From: an uncultured Eggerthella sp.
Lineage (GTDB): Bacteria; Actinomycetota; Coriobacteriia; Coriobacteriales; Eggerthellaceae
Assembly (NCBI GenBank): GCA_900542265.1
Contig: UQML01000001.1
Span: 1-64,000, forward strand
Length of the DNA stretch: 64,000 nucleotides
Direction: 5' to 3'
Under the pieces are notes generated by a model, which saw nothing but the letters and a program-made list of their open reading frames with translations, was not told the DNA's origin and did not search any database. Each line of letters opens with the position of its first letter. Within the stretch, counting starts at the first letter, position 1. A program made the position numbers and the translations under genes. This document shows positions 24,753 to 32,731 of the stretch, piece after piece.

Positions 24753-25322
24753 ATGAATCCCCTAATTTCTCATGAGCAATTGCAAGATGGTGTGAATAAT
24801 GATGCACGAGTGGATCAAGTGCATACTCTTTCATCGTGTCATATACAGCATGCAGGAAAAGCACAAAAACATCCGAGCGTGATTGCCTGGATTGGTTGTA
24901 TTGCCGCCCCAATACTTCTTATGTATGTGATTCCTGTTGTGAGACTTAATTGGCTCAACAAGGCTAATATTGGAGTTCTCGCTTTTAAAGACCCATCGCA
25001 ATACTACGTATGTATCGCACTTGATCAGATAGGAAGTATTTGTTGGGCTCTTATCCTAATGGGATCAATTCTGGCTCTCTTAAAATATGCTCGTGCAAAT
25101 TATACGACCTTATCGTGTGTTTTGATGATCGAGGCGGTGGCAATCCTGGTCTTTGAACTTTGCGTGCGTCTTACCCCGGTATATCCCTATATCTTTATCT
25201 ATTTCCCTCTCGATATGACGCTGCCCGTTATTGCCGTGGTAAGTTATATTGTTGTCCAAGGATACATCATGCGCGCACGATCAAAAATGCGCAAACAAGA
25301 TCAGGATGCGACATTAGTATGA
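24753..25322 (+). CDS. Four-helix membrane protein of unknown function
   Basis: 189 residues. A hydrophilic N-terminus (1-42) precedes about four hydrophobic segments (44-62, 88-108, 122-140, 150-168) and a basic tail (RARSKMRKQDQD). An AAGGAAATG site precedes the ATG. Its stop overlaps the start of the rRNA methyltransferase gene (ATGA), so the two are translationally coupled. That coupling is the only clue to function, and no family is recognised. Confidence 0.65.
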   Translation: MNPLISHEQLQDGVNNDARVDQVHTLSSCHIQHAGKAQKHPSVIAWIGCIAAPILLMYVIPVVRLNWLNKANIGVLAFKDPSQYYVCIALDQIGSICWALILMGSILALLKYARANYTTLSCVLMIEAVAILVFELCVRLTPVYPYIFIYFPLDMTLPVIAVVSYIVVQGYIMRARSKMRKQDQDATLV

Positions 25323-26221
25323 TTGAAGAATTGACGTCACTAGAAGATGAACGACTCGATGTTTTTCTTCGTTTAACTGAAGTTCAGTTGCGTAATAAGC
25401 TCGAGCCTGAAAAGGGTATTTTTATTGCTGAATCGGCTAAAGTTATTTCGCGCGCACTCGATGCAGGATATGATCCCATCGCTGCCTTGATGCCGTTTAA
25501 TAAACTGGGTTCTCACGCTGCGCTTATTGAACGTTTGGAATTTGCTCATCCTGGCATTACCGTTTTTACCGCACCTGATTCCTTGATCCAGCAGTTGACA
25601 GGTTATGAACTCACGCGTGGTGTGCTGGTTGCGTTCAGGCGGAAGGTTCTCCCTGCGGTAGGTGACGTAATTGTTGGTGCGCGTCGTGTAGCAATTCTTG
25701 AAGATATTACTAATCACACTAATATTGGTGCACTCTTTAGATCAGCTGCTGCACTGGGTGTTGATGCGATTATCTTGAATCAAGGATGTTGTGACCCGCT
25801 GTATCGGCGGGCTATTCGGGTGTCGATGGGGACTGTTTTTCAGGTGTCTTGGACGCGCCTTGACAGCTTTGATGCTCCTGCCAGCTCTGCTGCATCTTTA
25901 CTACAAGAAAAAGCGATAGCAAAAAGGAAAAGCCCTGTCTATGCAGCACGAGAATGGCCTACGCAGACCTTGCGCCAATTGAAAGAAGCAGGGTTTGTCA
26001 CCTGTGCGCTTGCACTCAAAGATGATAGTGTGCGGTTGTCGGATCCACGCCTTAAAGAGGCAGATAAGCTGGCTATGGTGTTTGGAACTGAGGGTGAAGG
26101 TTTGATTGATGAGACCATTGCGCTTTGCGACTACACGGTGAAGATCTCCATGAAGCACGGAGTGGATTCGCTTAACGTTGCAGCGGCATCGGCGGTCACC
26201 TTTTGGGAGTTGTGCAACTGA
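25319..26221 (+). CDS. TrmH/SpoU-family RNA 2'-O-methyltransferase
   Basis: An S-adenosylmethionine-dependent methyltransferase of the SPOUT class that modifies a ribose in rRNA or tRNA. An N-terminal RNA-binding region (about 1-105, EPEKGIFIAESAKVI) precedes the knotted catalytic domain. Its three SPOUT motifs are DITNHTNIGALFRSAAALG (motif 1 with the catalytic Arg), VFGTEGEGL (motif 2) and ISMKHGVDSLNVAAASA (motif 3). ATG at 25319 overlaps the upstream stop and gives 300 residues. The longer open frame upstream overlaps the preceding gene and is not used. The exact target base cannot be told. Confidence 0.9.
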   Translation: MIEELTSLEDERLDVFLRLTEVQLRNKLEPEKGIFIAESAKVISRALDAGYDPIAALMPFNKLGSHAALIERLEFAHPGITVFTAPDSLIQQLTGYELTRGVLVAFRRKVLPAVGDVIVGARRVAILEDITNHTNIGALFRSAAALGVDAIILNQGCCDPLYRRAIRVSMGTVFQVSWTRLDSFDAPASSAASLLQEKAIAKRKSPVYAAREWPTQTLRQLKEAGFVTCALALKDDSVRLSDPRLKEADKLAMVFGTEGEGLIDETIALCDYTVKISMKHGVDSLNVAAASAVTFWELCN

Positions 26222-26393
26222 TTGCTTTGCGGCTGATGCTTCATGCTTGAGGGATGCGTGAGTAAGAACTGTGTATTTTTTGACTGCGCAATACAAGTAG
26301 GTAACAGCATTTAACCAGGTTTTTATCACGCTTTCAACCGTTATAGGACGCTTGAGATGTACTTACAAGATGCAGTGTTAGAATTCTTGAGCG

Positions 26394-27257
26394 ATGGAAT
26401 TTTTTGTAGACATAACGGTTGATGCGTTTTGGGACACGCTGCGCATTGTTCCTTTTTTGTTCTTGTGCTACTGGGCAATGGAGGCAATTGAGCACGCTGC
26501 GGGCAAAAAGACGGAGGAATGGGTGCAAAAAGCGGGTGCTTTTGGTCCGCTTATTGGCGCACTGTTAGGTTCTTTCCCCCAATGCGGGTTTTCAGCTGGG
26601 GCGGCAACGCTTTATTCGGGCCGTGTGATTACGCTCGGTACTCTCTTTGCGGTCTTTTTGGCGACCTCAGACGAGATGCTTCCTATTTTGATTGCTGAGC
26701 AAGCATCTCCTGTGTTAATGGCTCAAATCTTAGTGAGTAAAGTCATTATTGGTATGGTTATGGGCTTTGCCATTGACTTATTTTTGCGGCTGACCCATCG
26801 CGTAGGAAAACTCCATATGCACATTCACGAGATGTGTGAGGACAATAACTGCGATTGCGAGCGTGGTGTTCTTAAATCCGCGCTTTATCATACAGTGCAA
26901 GTAACCTTGTTTGTGTTTTTGTTCTCGCTTGTGATTAATGGTATTGTTGAAGGCGTGGGAGAAGACGTGCTAGCTTCATTTTTAGCTACCAATCCTTTGC
27001 TTTCCATTGTTGCTTCAGCAACGGTCGGCCTTATTCCTAACTGCGCTGCAAGCATTTTGATTACTGAACTCTATTTGGATGGCGCTCTTTCAACAGGCGC
27101 TATGATGGCAGGCTTGCTCTCGGCTGCAGGTGTTGGTTTGTTGGTATTATTCCGTGCGAATAAGCCCATCTCGCGTTCCTTGTTAATTATGCTGGGGCTA
27201 TGGCTCATCGCCATATTCTGGGGCATTATTTTTCAAATTGCGGGCATTGTGTTTTAA
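26394..27257 (+). CDS. ArsP_2-type permease, putative manganese/heavy-metal exporter
   Basis: 287 residues with about eight to ten hydrophobic segments in two halves. Each half has a similar signature: GALLGSFPQCGFSAGAATLY in the first and TVGLIPNCAASILITELYL in the second. This is typical of the 10-TM exporter family annotated as putative manganese transporter. The central cytoplasmic loop HMHIHEMCEDNNCDCE is rich in His, Cys and acidic residues and probably binds metal. An extended -10 (TGTTAGAAT, 26376-26384) lies only about 10 bases before the ATG and no ribosome site is visible, so the transcript may be nearly leaderless. Confidence 0.82.
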   Translation: MEFFVDITVDAFWDTLRIVPFLFLCYWAMEAIEHAAGKKTEEWVQKAGAFGPLIGALLGSFPQCGFSAGAATLYSGRVITLGTLFAVFLATSDEMLPILIAEQASPVLMAQILVSKVIIGMVMGFAIDLFLRLTHRVGKLHMHIHEMCEDNNCDCERGVLKSALYHTVQVTLFVFLFSLVINGIVEGVGEDVLASFLATNPLLSIVASATVGLIPNCAASILITELYLDGALSTGAMMAGLLSAAGVGLLVLFRANKPISRSLLIMLGLWLIAIFWGIIFQIAGIVF

Positions 27258-27279
27258 ACACACGAATTGTGTTTTAGTC

Positions 27280-27343
27280 AAACGAGCTTTTAATTAAACG
27301 AACTTTAAGCCAAACGAGCTTTTAGTCAAATGGACTTTTAATC
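27280..27343. repeat. Four 16-bp tandem repeats between convergent genes
   Basis: Units of the type AAACGAGCTTTTAATT start at 27280, 27296, 27312 and 27328. They fill the gap between the permease and the TSUP gene, and the last unit includes the TSUP stop codon. They are imperfect (11-14 of 16 bases shared). Confidence 0.8.
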
Positions 27344-28183
27344 AAAGATACCCAACTCATTAATCATAAGAACAATGCCTGCAAAGACGAGGAAACCTCC
27401 AAAGAGGAATCGTAAGGTGCGCTCAGGTACGCGCGGGATAAGTTTGGCACCGAGCACTGCACCAGGGATTGAACCAAGCGCAACGGCAATGCCTGCGATC
27501 CAATTAACATTTCCAAGAATTGCTTGGTAGATCACGCCGGGGATAGCTAAGAGCATTACCGCGATGAGCGAGGTGCCCGAGGTAAGCTTCATAGGAATAT
27601 GGAGAAGCGAAATCATCAGGGGCACCATGATGAAACCGCCGCCAACACCGACATATCCTGAGCAGAGCCCAGCAACAAGGCCAATAAGGGCACCATAAAC
27701 AAGCTGTCTTTTAGCGAGAGAGGGAGTTTTGGGGATTGGATCGGCCACAATAACGGCGGGTGCTTTTCCCGCTTGCGCTGTCTGCTTAGCTTTTTTAGAT
27801 TGCTTGGGAAGCTTGCAGGCTTTTTTGAGCATAGTGTAGGCAGAATAGAAAATAATGACTGCGGCAGCTGCCATGATCATCCAGCCAGGAGAAAGTGTTG
27901 CAAGCCACACACCAATAGGCGAGGTAATCATGCCGCCAATACCGGTGATGACTCCTAGACGGGGGATGCACGTTTTGTTGCGCAGATGCGTGATAGCACC
28001 TGAAACCGAGGTGGGAATAATAGTGAAAAGCGAAGTTGCAGTACATGCGATGGAATCCATAAGATAGCCCAATTTAAAAATAGGGACTAAGAGCGTTCCT
28101 CCGCCAATACCTAAAAGGCCTGACAAGATTCCGACAATAATGCCAATAATGAGTGAGGCAATAAACGTAACAATAGGATCCAT
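27338..28183 (-). CDS. TSUP (TauE/SafE) family permease
   Basis: A membrane permease of the sulfite/sulfonate exporter-like family, 281 residues. Two homologous halves each have a Gly-rich helix: GIIVGILSGLLGIGGGTLLVP and LVAGLCSGYVGVGGGFIMVP. Eight or so hydrophobic segments are visible, with a Lys-rich cytoplasmic loop between the halves (about 125-150). ATG at 28183 was chosen because it starts MDPIVTF and does not overlap the upstream gene. An in-frame ATG at 28219 would overlap it by 32 bases. The substrate (sulfite, sulfonate, thiosulfate or another anion) is unknown. Confidence 0.88.
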   Translation of the reverse strand: MDPIVTFIASLIIGIIVGILSGLLGIGGGTLLVPIFKLGYLMDSIACTATSLFTIIPTSVSGAITHLRNKTCIPRLGVITGIGGMITSPIGVWLATLSPGWMIMAAAAVIIFYSAYTMLKKACKLPKQSKKAKQTAQAGKAPAVIVADPIPKTPSLAKRQLVYGALIGLVAGLCSGYVGVGGGFIMVPLMISLLHIPMKLTSGTSLIAVMLLAIPGVIYQAILGNVNWIAGIAVALGSIPGAVLGAKLIPRVPERTLRFLFGGFLVFAGIVLMINELGIFD

Positions 28184-28187
28184 GAGT

Positions 28188-28880
28188 TTACTCAAAGCTC
28201 CAATCAGTAGAAAGTGCATTGGCCGCTATTTCAAAATGGTATTTAACAATGCCAAGGTCAATGGCTGAATAGGGACCGGAGAGTGCATAGGCATCAACAC
28301 GATTGCCGTCTTTAAGATCAAATATAAAGCGTTGCTGGTTCATTGCAGTAGGGGCAAGCAAAGCTGCTTCCATGCCGTTTAAGAACCATTCGGGCAATTC
28401 ATGCACTGGTGCTTTGCGTCCATCGACACGATAAAGTTTTTCAAGCGGTCTTACCGTATGAGGAACGCCTTGTGTCTGGCCATACCCAAGCGCAATTATG
28501 CAAGCTCGTTCTTCACCTGGGTTAATAAGAGCGCTGCTTTGTTTTTTATTGTAGGTAAGGGCAACCCAGCAGGTGTTGAGGCCTAAACATTGTGCATATA
28601 ACACGAGTTGCTCGCCGTAATAGCCGCACATTTCTTGCAACTGGGAGCCTTTAGGGCCAATAAGTGCGAGGTGATTTTGAACGCCACGGAACTTACCGTA
28701 GTGAGCCATTTTTGAGTCAAACGCTTGTGGGTTATTGATGCAGAGTTGGATGTGAAGGCCACTGGTGGCATTGATCTCGTCAATGCGTTGGGTAAGCGCT
28801 TCGATGATTTTGGGCTCAAGAGGTTTATCAAGATATTGTCTGACAGAGTGTCTATTTTCAATGGCGCGTAAAAGTTCCAT
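28188..28880 (-). CDS. Nitroreductase family protein
   Basis: A flavin-dependent oxidoreductase of the nitroreductase-like superfamily, 230 residues. The N-terminal ENRHSVRQYLDKPL is the FMN phosphate-binding start. MCGYYGEQLVLYAQCLGLNTCW and IIALGYG are further FMN-site blocks. A second repeat (MEAALLAPTAMNQQRF) places it in the tandem-fold, TM1586-like branch rather than the classical NfsB type. The TSUP gene follows after 4 bases, so the two form an operon. It could reduce quinones or nitro compounds; the substrate is unknown. Confidence 0.85.
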   Translation of the reverse strand: MELLRAIENRHSVRQYLDKPLEPKIIEALTQRIDEINATSGLHIQLCINNPQAFDSKMAHYGKFRGVQNHLALIGPKGSQLQEMCGYYGEQLVLYAQCLGLNTCWVALTYNKKQSSALINPGEERACIIALGYGQTQGVPHTVRPLEKLYRVDGRKAPVHELPEWFLNGMEAALLAPTAMNQQRFIFDLKDGNRVDAYALSGPYSAIDLGIVKYHFEIAANALSTDWSFE

Positions 28881-29096
28881 GAACTGCCTCTTTGTCGATG
28901 GTGTGCGATATGACCAAGTGAATAAAGCTCGATGCGCGTTGTTGCATAAATGCTGCGACGCAATTTCTTGGTAGCTGCTTATTTAAGATAAGTGTATCGC
29001 AAGCTTTGCTTCTGACCTAGCGTAAGTCGTTCGTGCGTTGCTTGTTTGTGTATAACAATTTTCAAACAGCTTTCATACAGTTTTATCTGTGCTTGC

Positions 29097-29125
29097 TTGG
29101 TGTAAAGCCGTGCTTCTAGGATAAA
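29097..29125 (+). promoter_or_regulatory. Promoter of the galactose operon
   Basis: TTGGTG (29097-29102), 17 bases, GATAAA (29120-29125). The start is expected near 29132, just before the TTAGGAGG ribosome site. An ACAG/CTGT inverted repeat around 29078-29091 may be a regulator site. The rest of 28881-29146 shows nothing else clear. Confidence 0.5.
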
Positions 29126-29146
29126 AGATAAAGGTTAGGAGGACGT

Positions 29147-31258
29147 ATGGATATCATGCGGATACTAAAAGCCGCCCCGCGCAAACGGGAGCACGCTGCT
29201 GCAAAAGCGCTCTATACCCCCTGGGGTGAGACGCTCGATAGAGAAGCTGTACGTCCTGAGCATCCACAACCGCAAGCAGCACGTGATGACATCATAATGC
29301 TTAATGGCGAGTGGGAATGTGGTATTACTGAAATGCAGGCGGGGGCATCGCTCTCTCTTGAGGAGCTCTGTAAGGAGAGGCAGCTAGATCAAACAGGTGC
29401 GATCCCGCGTTATGATCGCACTATTGTGGTGCCTTTTTCGCCCGAAGCAATGCTTTCCGGGGTTAACCATATTCTTATGCCGCATGAAGTTTTGTGGTAT
29501 AAACGCACATTTTTCTGCCCGCCTCTTGGAGGTAAGCGGGTATTACTTCATTTTGATGGGGTGGATTGGGCTTGTGCTTGCATGGTTGATGGGATTGTTG
29601 TTGGAACACATGAAGGGGCATATGAGCCTTTTGTGTTTGATATTACCGACATTCTTGCATCGCACGAACTGCCTGATGCGCAACAAGAACATGCTATTGA
29701 ACATGCGCTTGAACACACGTTTGAACACACGTTTGAACATACGCTCGAGCATACGCTTGAGCTTTGTGTGATTGACCCGACAGATACCGGTGTTCAATTG
29801 CGAGGTAAGCAAAAACTTGAGCCTGGTGGTATTTGGTATACACCGCAAAGTGGTATTTGGAAGAGTGTCTGGCTTGAATTGGTGCCTGATGTCTATTTGG
29901 ATCGTATAGTCATTGAACCTGATTGTGCTACTAATACGGTGCTTGTTGGATGTGTTGCACAAAAGAGTGCACGGGTATCACGTGAAGCACTCGAAGGGAG
30001 AGAAGTTTCTCTTACTGTGTATGAGCCAACGGAGCATTTTGTTGCACTGTGCGATAGGGTGCTTGATGATAGAGAGCCGGATGAGCTAAAAGAGCTGATA
30101 ACCCAATCGACACTTCTTACTAAACCTATGATTGATGATGCGTTGGGTGGATACACGTTTGGTGAGTATGCGCTCGGTACGCTTGATCAAACAATGAGTT
30201 TTGTCCTTGATGTTACGCTTGAGAAACCACTGCGATGGTCTCCTGAACATCCATGGATTTATCCGATCAAGATTACGCTGCTTGATGATGTGGTGTGGTC
30301 GTATTGCGCATTTAGAACCGTGGAAGTGAAGGCGGATGATGGCGGCGTGATGCGATTCTACTTAAATGGTGAGCCGTATTTTGTCCGCGGTATTTTAGAC
30401 CAAGGATATTGGTCGGATGGCTTAATGACAGCGCCTGCTGATGAGGCGTTTGTTTATGATATATGCGCCGCCAAAGAAGCGGGCTTTACTATGATGCGCA
30501 AACATATCAAGGTGGAAGATGATCGCTGGTATTACCATTGCGATCGGTTGGGTATGTTGGTGTGGCAAGATGTGCCAACGGGTGGTGGATCCTATGATAT
30601 GTGGGCGGTGAATTACAAGCCTACACTGTGGCGTCGTTCGTGGAAACACTATCGCGATGATACAGCCTCGCATCAACTGAAGCTTTCGTCTTATGATCCT
30701 GCCTATCAAGCTGAATGGGTGAGTGCGGCCACAACTATGGTGCGTCGCCTTGCGTTTCACCCCTCTATTGTTACGTGGGTTCTTTTTAATGAGGGCTGGG
30801 GTCAATTCAATGCAGCTGCTATGACCGAACTTATCCACAAGGAAGACCCGACGCGCCCTCTTGATACCACCAGTGGATGGTTTGATCAGTATACGGGTGA
30901 CTATCATTCGGTTCATAATTATTTCCGCACCCATGAAGTATATGGCGATGATCCAAATGCACTACGTGGGTATGCTGCTCAAAAAGGTGGTCGTGCTTTT
31001 GTTATTTCAGAATTTGGTGGTGTGGTTTATCATGACCCTGATCACAGTATGTATACGCAATCGTATGGTTATGATGTTACAGAATCATGTGCCGCGTTCA
31101 GGAAAGCAGTTGCCAATCAGATAGCTGCCATGGGTGCTCTTGAACATGAGGGTTTGGCAGGGTTTGTCTACACGCAGCTCTCCGATGTTGAAGAAGAGAC
31201 CAACGGTATTGTGACGTATGATCGCAAGGTCAACAAACTGCAGAAAAGGAGTGAGTGA
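29147..31258 (+). CDS. Glycoside hydrolase family 2, probable beta-galactosidase
   Basis: 703 residues, no signal peptide, so cytosolic. The GH2 plan is visible: a sugar-binding jelly-roll (about 45-230, LNGEWECG and YKRTFFCPP), an Ig-like domain (245-395), and a TIM barrel (400-703). The general acid/base is Glu549 in FNEGWGQFN, and the nucleophile is Glu622 in VISEFGGVVY. An operon with galK and galT makes lactose or galactoside hydrolysis the likely role, although GH2 also includes glucuronidases and mannosidases. Residues 181-204 are six tandem four-residue units (EHAI, EHAL, EHTF, EHTF, EHTL, EHTL), encoded by a 12-bp tandem repeat in a loop of the first domain. GGAGG precedes the ATG. 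Confidence 0.9.
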   Translation: MDIMRILKAAPRKREHAAAKALYTPWGETLDREAVRPEHPQPQAARDDIIMLNGEWECGITEMQAGASLSLEELCKERQLDQTGAIPRYDRTIVVPFSPEAMLSGVNHILMPHEVLWYKRTFFCPPLGGKRVLLHFDGVDWACACMVDGIVVGTHEGAYEPFVFDITDILASHELPDAQQEHAIEHALEHTFEHTFEHTLEHTLELCVIDPTDTGVQLRGKQKLEPGGIWYTPQSGIWKSVWLELVPDVYLDRIVIEPDCATNTVLVGCVAQKSARVSREALEGREVSLTVYEPTEHFVALCDRVLDDREPDELKELITQSTLLTKPMIDDALGGYTFGEYALGTLDQTMSFVLDVTLEKPLRWSPEHPWIYPIKITLLDDVVWSYCAFRTVEVKADDGGVMRFYLNGEPYFVRGILDQGYWSDGLMTAPADEAFVYDICAAKEAGFTMMRKHIKVEDDRWYYHCDRLGMLVWQDVPTGGGSYDMWAVNYKPTLWRRSWKHYRDDTASHQLKLSSYDPAYQAEWVSAATTMVRRLAFHPSIVTWVLFNEGWGQFNAAAMTELIHKEDPTRPLDTTSGWFDQYTGDYHSVHNYFRTHEVYGDDPNALRGYAAQKGGRAFVISEFGGVVYHDPDHSMYTQSYGYDVTESCAAFRKAVANQIAAMGALEHEGLAGFVYTQLSDVEEETNGIVTYDRKVNKLQKRSE
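29687..29758 (+). repeat. Six 12-bp tandem repeats inside the GH2 gene
   Basis: Units start every 12 bases from 29687 and follow GAACAYRCGYTT. They are in frame and encode E-H-[AT]-[FLI]. Units 3 and 4 are identical. Confidence 0.95.
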
Positions 31259-32697
31259 TGGTATTATCTGCATTCACAGAACTTCCTCATTCGCGGTCTT
31301 CTTGCTTTGCTGATCCTTCTTGTCATCAGGCACTTAATCATTTGATACATCTTATGCGGAAGCAGCCATGGATAAGAAGTGGTGTAGATGACGTTGCGAG
31401 CAGTAAGGCAGATGATAGGACAGGTGGAAAATCAGCCGATGGAGCATATGGCACTATAGGCATTTTTGCTTCAGCTCCTGGTCGTATTGAACTTGCCGGC
31501 AATCATGTTGATCATCAAGGCGGTAAAACCATCTCTGCGGCTTTTGATAAACGTTGCTATGCCCTTGCTCGCTCGAACAATACTTCTCTCATACATATGG
31601 CATTTTCTGGCTTTGGTTCAGGTGAGATTGATCTTTCTGATGAGACGTGGGATCAACCAAGAGAAGATGAGAAGGAAACATCAGTTGGACTTGTACGCGG
31701 TATGATTGCGGGGTGTGCTCATCGTGGTTGTAAGGTTGGCGGCTTTGATCTTGTGACGTACTCCGATATCCCTGTTGGCTGTGGAGTGTCATCTTCTGCT
31801 GCGTTTGAAGTATGTGTCGGTGGTTGTTTGAGTGCCCTTTTTGATTCAACGGGTGATCATGTGGCAGAGGGAGCTGATCGGCCAACGTTTCTGCATGTGG
31901 CAGAGGAAGTTGATTCACCAACGTTTTTACATCAATGTATGCTGGATCCTAGCGTGATAGCTTGCGATGCTGTTGAAGCTGAGCAGAAGTATTTTGGTAA
32001 GCCGTGTGGCGCACAAGATCAGACGGCAAGCGCATATGGTGCGGTGTTGTGTTTAGATTTTCAGTCGGATCCGCCCCATGTTCAGCAGTTGCCTTATCCT
32101 CTTGAATCAGCCGGATATGTAGCTTGTTTGATTGATTCACAATGTAGCCATGCTCTCTTTACTTCAGATTTTGCTGCAATTCCGGAGGAGATGAATGAGG
32201 TGGCGCACTATTTTGGGGCAGCACGCTTGCATGAGGTAAATGAGCAGACGTTTCTCGATGAACTTCCTGCAATTCGCGCACAATTGGGCGACAGGCCAGT
32301 ACTCCGCGCTCTCCACTATTACAACGAAGTGCGACGCGTTGATAAACAAGTGCAGGCGCTCAGAGCTCATGATGTGTGTACTTTTTTGCAAAACGTACTG
32401 TATTCGGGAGCCTCATCGGCACAATACTTGCAAAATGTTGAACTTCCCAAATCAGACAAGCAAACGCTGCTCATGATCATGGCATTATGCGATACCTTGC
32501 TCGAAGGACGAGGGGCTTGGCGTATTCATGGTGGGGGATTTGGTGGCAGCGTTATTGCTTTTGTGCCTAATGATGAGGTGGACACCTTCTGCGCATCAAT
32601 AAATCGTGCGTTAGGCTTTAAGCAGGAAGATGACTCGGCATGTATGGTAGTCCATATTGGCGGAGCAGGTGTTGAGGCGTTTGCGGTAGGTCTTTAA
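31258..32697 (+). CDS. galK: Galactokinase
   Basis: Phosphorylates galactose to galactose-1-phosphate with ATP. It is a 479-residue GHMP kinase. Motif 1, PGRIELAGNHVDHQGG, is a variant of the usual GRVNLIGEHTDYNGG. Motif 2 is PVGCGVSSSAAFE, the ATP-binding loop. CGAQDQTASAYG carries the catalytic Asp, and motif 3 is IHGGGFGGS. The start overlaps the GH2 stop by one base (TGATG), with AAAGGAG upstream. Residues about 201-224 are two copies of a 12-residue unit (HVAEGADRPTFL and HVAEEVDSPTFL), an in-frame 36-bp duplication that lengthens the chain beyond the usual 390-430 residues. Confidence 0.93.
   Translation: MVLSAFTELPHSRSSCFADPSCHQALNHLIHLMRKQPWIRSGVDDVASSKADDRTGGKSADGAYGTIGIFASAPGRIELAGNHVDHQGGKTISAAFDKRCYALARSNNTSLIHMAFSGFGSGEIDLSDETWDQPREDEKETSVGLVRGMIAGCAHRGCKVGGFDLVTYSDIPVGCGVSSSAAFEVCVGGCLSALFDSTGDHVAEGADRPTFLHVAEEVDSPTFLHQCMLDPSVIACDAVEAEQKYFGKPCGAQDQTASAYGAVLCLDFQSDPPHVQQLPYPLESAGYVACLIDSQCSHALFTSDFAAIPEEMNEVAHYFGAARLHEVNEQTFLDELPAIRAQLGDRPVLRALHYYNEVRRVDKQVQALRAHDVCTFLQNVLYSGASSAQYLQNVELPKSDKQTLLMIMALCDTLLEGRGAWRIHGGGFGGSVIAFVPNDEVDTFCASINRALGFKQEDDSACMVVHIGGAGVEAFAVGL
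31858..31929 (+). repeat. 36-bp tandem duplication inside galK
   Basis: Units 31858-31893 and 31894-31929 agree at 29 of 36 bases and both read in frame as HVAE...PTFL. Differences are mainly third-base or conservative, so the duplication is not recent. Confidence 0.92.
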
Positions 32698-32731
32698 CAG
32701 TCACGAGAGTGGAAGTGGTAAGGCGCACATC

